A stretch of DNA of 64,000 bases, from positions 6,300,001-6,364,000 of the forward strand of contig NC_022657.1 in NCBI RefSeq assembly GCF_000494755.1. The letters are read 5' to 3'. The position numbers and the translations under genes are program-made. This document shows, piece by piece, positions 24,145 to 31,907 of this stretch. Below the pieces are notes generated by a model. The model had not been told where the DNA came from. It did no database searches and saw only the letters and a list, made by a program, of their open reading frames with translations. Every line of letters begins with the position of its first letter. Position 1 is the first letter of the stretch. The stretch is from Amorphoplanes friuliensis DSM 7358 (GTDB taxonomy: Bacteria; Actinomycetota; Actinomycetes; Mycobacteriales; Micromonosporaceae).

Positions 24145-26526
24145 TCAGCTTCGCCTCCATTTCTGGTTGGTGCCGTTCGTGCAGGTCCACAGGATGACCG
24201 CGGTTCCGTTGGCTGTTCCGGCGCCGCTCGCGTCGAGGCACAGGCCGGACTGTGCGCTGGTGACGCTGTCGTCGGCGTTGAGCCTCCACTGCTGACCGGC
24301 GGCGCCCGTGCAGGCCGCGATGACCGCCCTGGTGCCCGAGGTCCCGGCGCCCGCGTCCAGGCACTTGGTGCCGTACACCTGGAGCTGGCCCGCAGCGGTC
24401 GCCGTCCACTGCTGGTTGGCGCCGGCGTTGCAGTCCCACAGCGCGAGTTGCGTGCCGTTGGCCTGCGAGGCGTTCGGCACGTCCAGGCACCGGTTCGCGT
24501 TGACGTTGCGCAGGACCGGCGAGGTGCCACCGCCCGCGCCGGCGGCGATGTTCAGGTTGTCGAACTGCGCCGTCTGACCCTGGCTGGTGCCGATGCCCGC
24601 GAGACCCGAGCCCAGGGTGGAGTCGGCGACCGTGCCGACCACCGCACCGTCGACGGTGGCGGTGATGGTGCTGCCGGAGAACCCGAGGGCGACGCTGTGC
24701 CAGCGGCCGGTACCCAGTGCGGCGGTACTGCCACTGCGCAGCGTCGTCGTCTGGGCGGAGGTGTTGGTGCGCAGCACGGACCAGGCTCCGGTGTCGCTGA
24801 CCCGCAGGTGGTAGGCGTTCAGTGCGCCCGGGTTCATCAGCTCCTGCCCGCCGACACGGCCCAGAAGTTCGGCGTACCCCGAACGTTCGAGCATGACGTC
24901 GGCCTGGACCGTGTAGTTGGTCCACGTCGTGCTGCCCAGTTCCGCGTACGGGTCACTGAGTGCCTTCCAGGTGATCGGCGCCTGGGTGCTGGCCTGGCGT
25001 ACGCACATCCCGGTCCGGCCGCCACCACACGCGACCGTCTCGAACGCACCCTGCATGTCCATCAGGTACTTCGCTTCGCGCCCGGCGGGGTAGCTGTCGA
25101 AGTTGTCGGTATGGGGCAGCGCGAGCGTGCCCTGCCCCGGTCCGGTCGCGGTGCCTTTGCCCTGCCCTGTCGTGGTGGTGATCGTGTACTGGTATCCCGG
25201 CTGGACGGTCAGGGAGTACCGGCCGCCGGACGGGGTGATGTCCGCCTGGCGCGTGAAGTGGTCGGCCGGATTGCTGGAGTTGAGGTTGCTGGCCCACACG
25301 TGGACCGCTCCCGTGGACAGCCCGCCGGTGACGCTGAGATCGAGGGTCTGGGCGCCGGACGCGTCCATGGCCTCGATGATCATGCTGTAGTCCGCGCTGT
25401 CCGGCGACCTCATGGTGATGTAGCTGCCGTTGTTGCGGTTCCCGGCGATGTAGCCGCTGGAGGAGTCCAGGTACTTCCAGCCCGGTTCGGTGAACTGCGT
25501 GGTGTGCGCGATGGACCAGACGTCCTTGCCCACCGAGTAGAACCCTGACCACGGTTGGTTGGCCAGCACGAGGCCCACCGTCGGCCACAGGTTGTTCGGG
25601 GTGGTCGAGGCGACCAGGTCCCAGTTCTGGTAACCGGTCATCTTGGCGTCGAGGTACGTGCGGTTGATGCCCCGGGCGAGCGGCTTGGCACCGCCGTTGT
25701 AGTCCTGCGATCCGTTCTCGCTGGACCACAGCGCCTTGCCGGAGTTGATGGCGGTGGCCGAGGACGTGCAGGTCTTCTGGTCCGTCAGGTACCCGCAGGA
25801 GTAGTGCACGCCGATCGCGTCGACGGCGTCGCGCAGGGCCGGGTTGGCCGCAAACTGGTCGGCCGGCGAGTACGTCCAGTCCTCGGCGACCTCAATCTTG
25901 ACGTTGCCGTAGCCGTTGGCGTCGAGCGCGTTGCGGACGGCGATCGTGGTGCCGGCGTTCCATTGGCGTTCGTTCTGCGCGGGTACCAGGTAATCGATCG
26001 TGAGGTTGTGCTGCCGCGCACAGCCCAGCCAGGACAGCAGGTATCCGCTCAGATCGCCGGAGAGGAAGGTGCCGTTGCCGATCCAGCCGGGTGCACCCCA
26101 CGGCAGCCCGATCAGCTGGATGGCGGGGTTGCGGCGTTTGGCCTCCTCCATGATCCACCACTGGTACCCGCGGTTGCAGTCGAGATCACCGCGGAAGTGC
26201 GCGTGGCTGGGCTCGGCGCCGCTGGTCGAGTTGGTGTCGCCGCCGATCTCGACCTTGAGGGTCTGCAGCGCCGCGCCGTACCCGGGGCGGAACAGGTAGT
26301 CGAGGATCTGGCTGCGTTGCGGCTCGGGGTAGTCGATCAGGAGGCGGCTGTTGCCGCCGCCACCGCTGACCGCGCCGACGCCGTCGAAGGTCCGGCCGCC
26401 CGACGCGCCGTTGACGGTGATCGCGGTGGCGGCCTGGGCCGGCGCCGCGAACCCGGCGACGACTCCCAGCGCCGCCAGCAGCGACGACACGGCCAGCACG
26501 GCGAGCGTGCGAGGAGGACGGGTCAT
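24145..26526 (-). CDS. Secreted GH59 beta-galactosidase (galactocerebrosidase-like) with ricin module
   Basis: 793 residues, signal peptide to about 32. The catalytic region is unmistakably GH59: FDGVGAVSGGGGNSRLLIDY, PEPQRSQILDYLFRPGYGA, LKVEIGGDTNS and GLPWGAPGWIG. Acid/base Glu186 is in AQNERQWN and nucleophile Glu270 in ALWSSENGS. A beta-sandwich/lectin-like region follows the barrel (about 490-655), as in animal GALC. A CBM13 ricin module with QxW repeats (NQQW, GQQW, NQKW) occupies about 665-793. ATG 26526 overlaps the stop of the GH27 gene. The family removes terminal beta-galactose; a plant or algal galactan-type substrate is more likely here than a sphingolipid. Confidence 0.92.
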   Translation of the reverse strand: MTRPPRTLAVLAVSSLLAALGVVAGFAAPAQAATAITVNGASGGRTFDGVGAVSGGGGNSRLLIDYPEPQRSQILDYLFRPGYGAALQTLKVEIGGDTNSTSGAEPSHAHFRGDLDCNRGYQWWIMEEAKRRNPAIQLIGLPWGAPGWIGNGTFLSGDLSGYLLSWLGCARQHNLTIDYLVPAQNERQWNAGTTIAVRNALDANGYGNVKIEVAEDWTYSPADQFAANPALRDAVDAIGVHYSCGYLTDQKTCTSSATAINSGKALWSSENGSQDYNGGAKPLARGINRTYLDAKMTGYQNWDLVASTTPNNLWPTVGLVLANQPWSGFYSVGKDVWSIAHTTQFTEPGWKYLDSSSGYIAGNRNNGSYITMRSPDSADYSMIIEAMDASGAQTLDLSVTGGLSTGAVHVWASNLNSSNPADHFTRQADITPSGGRYSLTVQPGYQYTITTTTGQGKGTATGPGQGTLALPHTDNFDSYPAGREAKYLMDMQGAFETVACGGGRTGMCVRQASTQAPITWKALSDPYAELGSTTWTNYTVQADVMLERSGYAELLGRVGGQELMNPGALNAYHLRVSDTGAWSVLRTNTSAQTTTLRSGSTAALGTGRWHSVALGFSGSTITATVDGAVVGTVADSTLGSGLAGIGTSQGQTAQFDNLNIAAGAGGGTSPVLRNVNANRCLDVPNASQANGTQLALWDCNAGANQQWTATAAGQLQVYGTKCLDAGAGTSGTRAVIAACTGAAGQQWRLNADDSVTSAQSGLCLDASGAGTANGTAVILWTCTNGTNQKWRRS

Positions 26527-28157
26527 CTGCGGGTCCACTGCTGGTTGGCGGCGCCGGTGCAGGTCCAGAGCAGGGTCAGGGTCCCGTTGGCGGTCTGGTT
26601 GTTGTTGACGTCGAGGCAGAGCCCGGACTGGTTGCTGCGGACCGTGCCGTTGGACTGGAACGTCCACTGCTGGTTGGTACCGCCGTTGCAGTCCCAGATC
26701 TGCGCCTTCGCTCCGGCGGTGGCGCCGACCGGGGCGTCGAGGCACTTGCCCAGCGCCTGCAGGGTCTGGCCGGAGACCGTCCACTTCTGGTTGGTGGCGC
26801 CGTTGCAGTCCCAGATGACCGGCTGGGTGCCGTTGGTGGTGCTGCTGTTGGGCAGGTCCAGGCAGCGACCGGACTGCGTGCCGACCAGGCTGGTCGATGT
26901 GGGCACCGGCGGTTCACCGGTCTGACCGCCGCTGACCCGGTAGACGACCGTGCCGTGCGCGGGCACGCTCGCGCTGATCGCGCCGCTGGTGGTCGTCGTG
27001 CCGCCGTTCCAGGCCTCGGCCAGGGAGAAGGAGCTTCCGCTCTTGCCGATCGCGGCGGCGGTGGTGGAGATGGTCCGGGTGGCGCCGCTCTGGTTGAACA
27101 GGGCCACCGCGACGTCGCCGTTGGCCAGTCGCTTGGCCAGCACCCGCTGGTTGGAGTCGCCCGCGACCTGGACCCCCTGCAGGCCGAGGCTGTCCTGGTT
27201 GATCGCGATCAGCCGGGGGTTCTTCAGGATGGTCTGGGTGGCGGCGCTCATGTTTCGCAGGTCGTTACCGGCGATCAGCGGCGCGGCCATGACCGCCCAC
27301 ATGGCAAAGTGCGAACGCTGCTCGGTGTCGGTCAGCGTGCCCCGCCCGACCTCCATCATGTCCGGGTCGTTGAAGCCACCCGGTTTTGCGTACCCGGCCA
27401 GCGGCACGTTCACGTTGATGATGTTCTGAACGCCCATCGGGTAGTCGTTGACCTGGTCGGTGTTCCAGACCAGCTGGATGTCCTCGGTGGTGCGCCAGAT
27501 GTTCGCCACATCGCCCCAGTTGCGCTGGGGACCGGTCTTGGAGTGGATGCTGTTGGAGTTGATGCTGTAGAGGATCGGCCGGCCGGTGGCGGCCAGCGCG
27601 TCCCGCATCTTCGCGAAGGTGGTCACCTGGTCGTTGATGCTGCCGCTGGGCGAGCACCAGTCGTACTTCAGGTAGTCGACGCCCCAGGCCGCGAACGACC
27701 GGGCGTCCTGGGCCTCGCGGCCCTGACTGCCGGTCGCGCCCGGGTACGAGCCGAAGTACTGCGCACAGGTCTTGTCCAGCGGCGCCTGGTAGATCCCGAA
27801 CTTCAGTCCCCGGGCGTGGATGTAGTCGCCGAGGGCCTTCATGCCGCTGGGGAACCGGGTCGGATCGGCCTGCAGGTTGCCGCTCGAGTCCCGGTTGGGG
27901 TTCATCCAGCAGTCGTCGACGACCACGTACTGGTAGCCCGCGTCGCGCATGCCGGAGCTGACCATGGTGTCGGCCATGCCGCGGATCAGCGACTCGTTGA
28001 TGTTGCAGAAGAAGGTGTTCCAGCTGTTCCAGCCCATCGGCGGCGTACGGCTGACCCCGTTGTCCAGCGCTTGCGCCGGCGAGGCGCCGGTCGCCACGAA
28101 GGCGGTGCCCGACAGCAGCAGCAGTCCGGCGGCGAGCATGGTCCTGAGACGTCTCAT
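26523..28157 (-). CDS. Secreted GH27 alpha-galactosidase-type enzyme with ricin module
   Basis: 544 residues, signal peptide to about 30. GH27 barrel: TPPMGWNSWNTF, VVVDDCWM, nucleophile Asp166 in DYLKYDWC, acid/base region NDPDMMEVG near 263-271, and a C-terminal beta-sandwich. Linker GGQTGEPPVPTS, then a CBM13 module (about 420-544). GH27 enzymes act on alpha-galactosides or, in some actinobacteria, on beta-L-arabinopyranosides. Three bases after the SGNH gene and overlapping the GH59 gene by four: one operon. Confidence 0.94.
   Translation of the reverse strand: MRRLRTMLAAGLLLLSGTAFVATGASPAQALDNGVSRTPPMGWNSWNTFFCNINESLIRGMADTMVSSGMRDAGYQYVVVDDCWMNPNRDSSGNLQADPTRFPSGMKALGDYIHARGLKFGIYQAPLDKTCAQYFGSYPGATGSQGREAQDARSFAAWGVDYLKYDWCSPSGSINDQVTTFAKMRDALAATGRPILYSINSNSIHSKTGPQRNWGDVANIWRTTEDIQLVWNTDQVNDYPMGVQNIINVNVPLAGYAKPGGFNDPDMMEVGRGTLTDTEQRSHFAMWAVMAAPLIAGNDLRNMSAATQTILKNPRLIAINQDSLGLQGVQVAGDSNQRVLAKRLANGDVAVALFNQSGATRTISTTAAAIGKSGSSFSLAEAWNGGTTTTSGAISASVPAHGTVVYRVSGGQTGEPPVPTSTSLVGTQSGRCLDLPNSSTTNGTQPVIWDCNGATNQKWTVSGQTLQALGKCLDAPVGATAGAKAQIWDCNGGTNQQWTFQSNGTVRSNQSGLCLDVNNNQTANGTLTLLWTCTGAANQQWTRR
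26737..26867. repeat. CBM13 DNA repeat, copy in the GH27 gene
   Basis: 131 bases about 92% identical (by eye) to 28375-28505 in the adjacent SGNH gene, including 57 identical bases at 26791-26847. Encodes part of the ricin module. Direct repeats 1,638 bases apart. Confidence 0.75.
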
Positions 28158-28160
28158 GGT

Positions 28161-29264
28161 TTATCGACCTGTCCAGACTTGGTTGGCGGCAGCGGTGCAG
28201 GTCCAGAGGATGACCGGGCTGCCGGCGGCGGTGGCGTTGCCGTTGACGTCCAGGCACAGGCCGGACGCGACGTTGCTGATCGTTCCGTTGGTGTTGCGGT
28301 TCCAGCGCTGGTTCGTCGCGCCGGAGCAGTCCCAGAGCTGCACCTTCGTGCCGGCGGTGGCGCCGGTCGGTGAGTCGAGGCACTTGCCCAGCGCCTGCAG
28401 GGCCTGACCGGCGGCCGTCCACTTCTGATTGGTGGCGCCGTTGCAGTCCCAGATGACCGGCTGGGTGCCGTTGGTGGTGCTGCTGCCCGGCACGTCCAGG
28501 CAGCGTCCGGAGGCGGCACCGACCAGGGCTCCGGCCGCCGGGGTGCCGGTGGTGTCCCCGATGCTGCCGGACACCGACCGCAGTGCGGTGTACCAGGTAG
28601 CGGCCATCTTGTCGTAGCCGGTGGCGGTGGGGTGGACACCGTCGATCAGGTCCGCGGTGGTCAGGGCGGCGTGCATGTCGACCAGGTGCACCCGCTTGCC
28701 GCCGGCGACCTTGCTCTGCACGATGCCCGGGACGGCGGCGTTGAAGGTGCGGGCGGCCGCTTCCTGCCCGGCCGAGGCCAGGGGGATGATCGTCGCCACG
28801 AACACGTCCGCGGCGGGTGCGGCCGCCACGATGTGGTCGATCAGGGTGGAGAGGCGGTTCGGCGCCGACGACACGTTGTAGTTCTGCAGGATGTCGTTGG
28901 TTCCGATGTGCAGCAGCACGGTGCGGGGCCGGGCCGATCCCAGCCACCCGGTGATGTTGGCGTCGATCTGGTCGATGCGCCACCCTGGCAGGCCTTGGTG
29001 GTCGTGGTCGCCGAGTGCGGCCGGACCGTTGAACTGGGTGCCGACGAAGTCGACCCGGTAGCCGGCGCCGGACAGCCGTTGCCAGAGACCGATGCGGTAG
29101 CCACCGGGCACCTGGGTCCCTTCGGTGATCGAGTCGCCCAAGGGCATGACCCGGACGCCGCCGTTGGACTCCGCCTGAGCGGCGGCGGTCTGCGTGAACG
29201 TGCCGGCCAGCGTGAGAATGGCGGCGAGGGCCGCGCCGAGGATCCATCTTCTTCGTCCGTGCAT
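28161..29264 (-). CDS. Secreted SGNH/GDSL esterase with ricin module
   Basis: 367 residues, signal peptide to about 30. SGNH hydrolase blocks: VMPLGDSITEG (Ser45), the Gly block GLPGWRIDQI, HIGTNDILQ, and DGVHPTATG with catalytic Asp and His. Likely a carbohydrate acetylesterase (CE3-like) removing acetyl groups from the glycan. C-terminal CBM13 (about 245-367). First gene of an operon with GH27 and GH59; the LacI-type palindrome is 17 bases upstream of the ATG. Confidence 0.9.
   Translation of the reverse strand: MHGRRRWILGAALAAILTLAGTFTQTAAAQAESNGGVRVMPLGDSITEGTQVPGGYRIGLWQRLSGAGYRVDFVGTQFNGPAALGDHDHQGLPGWRIDQIDANITGWLGSARPRTVLLHIGTNDILQNYNVSSAPNRLSTLIDHIVAAAPAADVFVATIIPLASAGQEAAARTFNAAVPGIVQSKVAGGKRVHLVDMHAALTTADLIDGVHPTATGYDKMAATWYTALRSVSGSIGDTTGTPAAGALVGAASGRCLDVPGSSTTNGTQPVIWDCNGATNQKWTAAGQALQALGKCLDSPTGATAGTKVQLWDCSGATNQRWNRNTNGTISNVASGLCLDVNGNATAAGSPVILWTCTAAANQVWTGR
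28375..28505. repeat. CBM13 DNA repeat, copy in the SGNH gene
   Basis: Partner of 26737-26867; the 57-base identical core is 28429-28485. Suggests recent duplication or gene conversion between lectin modules. Confidence 0.75.
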
Positions 29265-29280
29265 CGGCCGACCTTTCGGC

Positions 29281-29294
29281 TGTTAACGTTAACA
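29281..29294. promoter_or_regulatory. LacI-type operator palindrome, copy 1
   Basis: TGTTAACGTTAACA, a perfect 14-base palindrome with central CG, followed by ACTCCG. It lies in the 254-base, A/T-rich divergent region between the SGNH operon (minus) and the GH127 gene (plus), nearest the SGNH start. Matches the sites at 38273 and 40183. Confidence 0.75.
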
Positions 29295-29518
29295 ACTCCG
29301 TTCCCGAGATTGCCAGAATGTTTCAAGACATTCAAGTAGGAGAATGGAGCTCGTTTTGGCGACCTCTCGGAAGAACCACTCGTAACACTTTCCTGTCATC
29401 CGTTTGCGTCTATGTGTAAGTCGATATGGATTGATCATTTGGTCGACGTCGCCGGTAGCCAGGCCGTAACATGCGAAACACCGTTGTTACCGTTCACATC
29501 CCCCGCTGGAGTCTGCCC

Positions 29519-31849
29519 ATGTCCCCCTCGCCCCTCAACCGCCGTCAACTGCTGCAGATCGCCGGCGCCGGCGCGATGGCCTCCGCCGTCGGCAGCACCG
29601 CCGACTTCCTGACCAACCCGGCCGCCGCGGCGGTGCTCCCGCCCGCCCGGGCGGACATCGGGGTGTCGGCGTACCCGTTCGACCTGGGCCAGGTACGCCT
29701 GACCGCGGGCCGTTTCCAGGACAACGAGAACCGCACGCTGAACTACCTGCGGTTCGTCGACGTCAACCGCCTGCTCTACGTGTTCCGCGCCAACCACCGG
29801 CTGTCCACCAACGGGGCCGCGGCCAACGGCGGCTGGGACGCGCCGAACTTCCCGTTCCGCAGCCACATGCAGGGCCACTTCCTGACCGCCTGGGCCCAGG
29901 CGTACGCCGTGCTCGGCGACACCACCTGCCGTGACAAGGCCAACACCATGGTCGCCGAACTGGCCAAGTGCCAGGCGAACAACGGCGCCGCCGGCTTCAA
30001 CACCGGGTACCTGTCGGGCTTCCCCGAGTCCGACATCAGCGCCGTCGAGGCGGGCACGCCGGTCGCCGTGTCGTACTACTGCATCCACAAGACCCTGGCC
30101 GGGCTGCTCGACGTCTGGCGGTTGATCGGCAACACCCAGGCCAAGGACGTGCTGCTGAACTTCGCCGGCTGGGTCGACTGGCGCACCGGCCGGCTGAGCT
30201 ACAACCAGATGCAGGTCGTCCTGCAGACCGAGTTCGGCGGCATGAACGAGGTGCTCACCGACATCCACCAGATGACCGGCGACTCCCGGTGGCTGACCGT
30301 GGCCAAGCGCTTCGACCACGCCTCGGTCTTCGACCCGCTCGCCGCCAACCAGGACCAGCTCAACGGCAAGCACGCCAACACCCTGCTGCCGAAGGTGGTC
30401 GGGGCGGCCCGCGAGTACAAGGCCACCGGCACGACCCGCTACCGCGACATCGCCGGCAACGCCTGGAACATGGTCACGGGCGCTCACACGTACGCCATCG
30501 GCGGGAACAGCCAGGCCGAGCACTTCAAGGCGCCCAACGCGATCGCCGGCTACCTCACCAATGACACCTGCGAGCACTGCAACACCTACAACATGCTCAA
30601 GCTGACCCGTGAGCTGTGGCTGCTCGACCCGAACCGCGCCGACTACTTCGACTACTACGAGCGGGCGCTGCTCAACCACCTGATCGGCGCCCAGAACCCG
30701 GCCGACAGCCACGGCCACATCACGTACTTCACCCCGCTGAAGCCGGGCGGGCGGCGCGGCGTCGGCCCGGCCTGGGGTGGTGGCACCTGGTCCACCGACT
30801 ACAACAGCTTCTGGTGCTGCCAGGGCACCGGCATCGAGACCAACACCAAGCTGGTGGACTCGATCTACTTCTACGCCGGCACCACGCTGACGGTGAACCT
30901 GTACGTGCCTTCGGTGCTCAGCTGGAGCCAGCGCGGGATCACGGTCACCCAGTCCACCACGTACCCGGTCAGCGACACCACCACTCTGACGCTGTCCGGC
31001 ACGATGAGCGGCTCGTGGGGCATCCGGTTGCGCATCCCGTCCTGGACCGCTAATCCGGTGATCAGCGTCAACGGCGCCGTGCAGAACGTCAGCGCAACCC
31101 CGGGCAGCTATGCCACCGTCACCCGGACCTGGGCCGCCGGCGACACCATCACGGTACGGCTGCCGATGCGTGTGGTCATGAAGGCGGCCAACGACAACGC
31201 AGCTGTCCAGGCCATCACGTACGGGCCGGCGGTGCTGTGCGGCAACTACGGCAACACCGCCCTGTCCGCGCTGCCGTCGCTGACCGTCTCGTCGATCGCC
31301 CGGACCAGCACCAGCAGCCTGGCGTTCACCGCGACCGCGAACGGCACCACGGTGAACCTCGGCCCGTTCCACGACGCCCAGAACTTCAACTACACCGTCT
31401 ACTGGAACACCGGCGGCACTTCCACCAGCGGCACCTACAAGCTGGTCAACGTCGGTACCGGGCTGGTTGTCGGCGTGCAGAACATGTCCACCGCCGACGG
31501 CGGCCTGGCCGTCGGCTGGGGTGACACCGGCACCGCCGACCACAACTGGGTCCGGATCACCGACGGCAACGCCGTCCGGTTCCGCAACGTCAACAGCGGC
31601 AAGGTCCTCGGCGTGGAGAACATGTCGACCGCCGACAACGCCCGCGTCCTGCAGTGGGGTGACACCGGCACCGCCGACCACCGCTGGACCCTGGTCGCCA
31701 ACAGCGACGGGTCCTACCGGATCCGCAACGTCAACAGCGGCAAGGTCCTGGCCATCCTGAACGCCTCCAGCACGTGGGGCGCCCAGGTCGTCCAGGAGTC
31801 CGACAACGGCAGCGCCGACAACAACTGGCGCCTCGTTCAGATCGGCTGA
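29519..31849 (+). CDS. Secreted GH127 beta-L-arabinofuranosidase-type enzyme with ricin module
   Basis: 776 residues from ATG 29519 (GGAG eight bases upstream; an ATG at 29471 is possible but gives a poorer signal). Twin-arginine-type leader NRRQLLQIAGAGAMASA. The GH127 (DUF1680) barrel carries TCEHCNTYNMLKLTRELW and SFWCCQGTGIE, the zinc-binding/catalytic cysteine set of the family. A C-terminal ricin-like beta-trefoil (about 640-776) has repeated YKLVNVGTG / RFRNVNSGKVL units. Removes beta-L-arabinofuranose from glycans or Hyp-linked arabinans. Tat export fits a metal-binding enzyme folded before secretion. Single gene, closed by a strong hairpin. Confidence 0.92.
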   Translation: MSPSPLNRRQLLQIAGAGAMASAVGSTADFLTNPAAAAVLPPARADIGVSAYPFDLGQVRLTAGRFQDNENRTLNYLRFVDVNRLLYVFRANHRLSTNGAAANGGWDAPNFPFRSHMQGHFLTAWAQAYAVLGDTTCRDKANTMVAELAKCQANNGAAGFNTGYLSGFPESDISAVEAGTPVAVSYYCIHKTLAGLLDVWRLIGNTQAKDVLLNFAGWVDWRTGRLSYNQMQVVLQTEFGGMNEVLTDIHQMTGDSRWLTVAKRFDHASVFDPLAANQDQLNGKHANTLLPKVVGAAREYKATGTTRYRDIAGNAWNMVTGAHTYAIGGNSQAEHFKAPNAIAGYLTNDTCEHCNTYNMLKLTRELWLLDPNRADYFDYYERALLNHLIGAQNPADSHGHITYFTPLKPGGRRGVGPAWGGGTWSTDYNSFWCCQGTGIETNTKLVDSIYFYAGTTLTVNLYVPSVLSWSQRGITVTQSTTYPVSDTTTLTLSGTMSGSWGIRLRIPSWTANPVISVNGAVQNVSATPGSYATVTRTWAAGDTITVRLPMRVVMKAANDNAAVQAITYGPAVLCGNYGNTALSALPSLTVSSIARTSTSSLAFTATANGTTVNLGPFHDAQNFNYTVYWNTGGTSTSGTYKLVNVGTGLVVGVQNMSTADGGLAVGWGDTGTADHNWVRITDGNAVRFRNVNSGKVLGVENMSTADNARVLQWGDTGTADHRWTLVANSDGSYRIRNVNSGKVLAILNASSTWGAQVVQESDNGSADNNWRLVQIG

Positions 31850-31852
31850 ACA

Positions 31853-31894
31853 CGGCGGCTGGTTCGGACGAGGAATCGTCCGAACCAGCCGCCG
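31853..31894. terminator. Bidirectional hairpin with 19-bp perfect stem
   Basis: Arms 31853-31871 and 31876-31894 are perfect reverse complements around a GGAA tetraloop, between convergent GH127 and GH141-like genes. There is no U-tract on either strand, but stability is very high. It probably terminates or protects both mRNAs. Confidence 0.8.
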
Positions 31895-31907
31895 GCCGGT
31901 CAGCTGC

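Noticed and set aside
29280..29300. TGTTAACGTTAACA considered as a restriction-site coincidence
   Set aside because: Kept as an operator because two further near-identical copies occur only before related operons.
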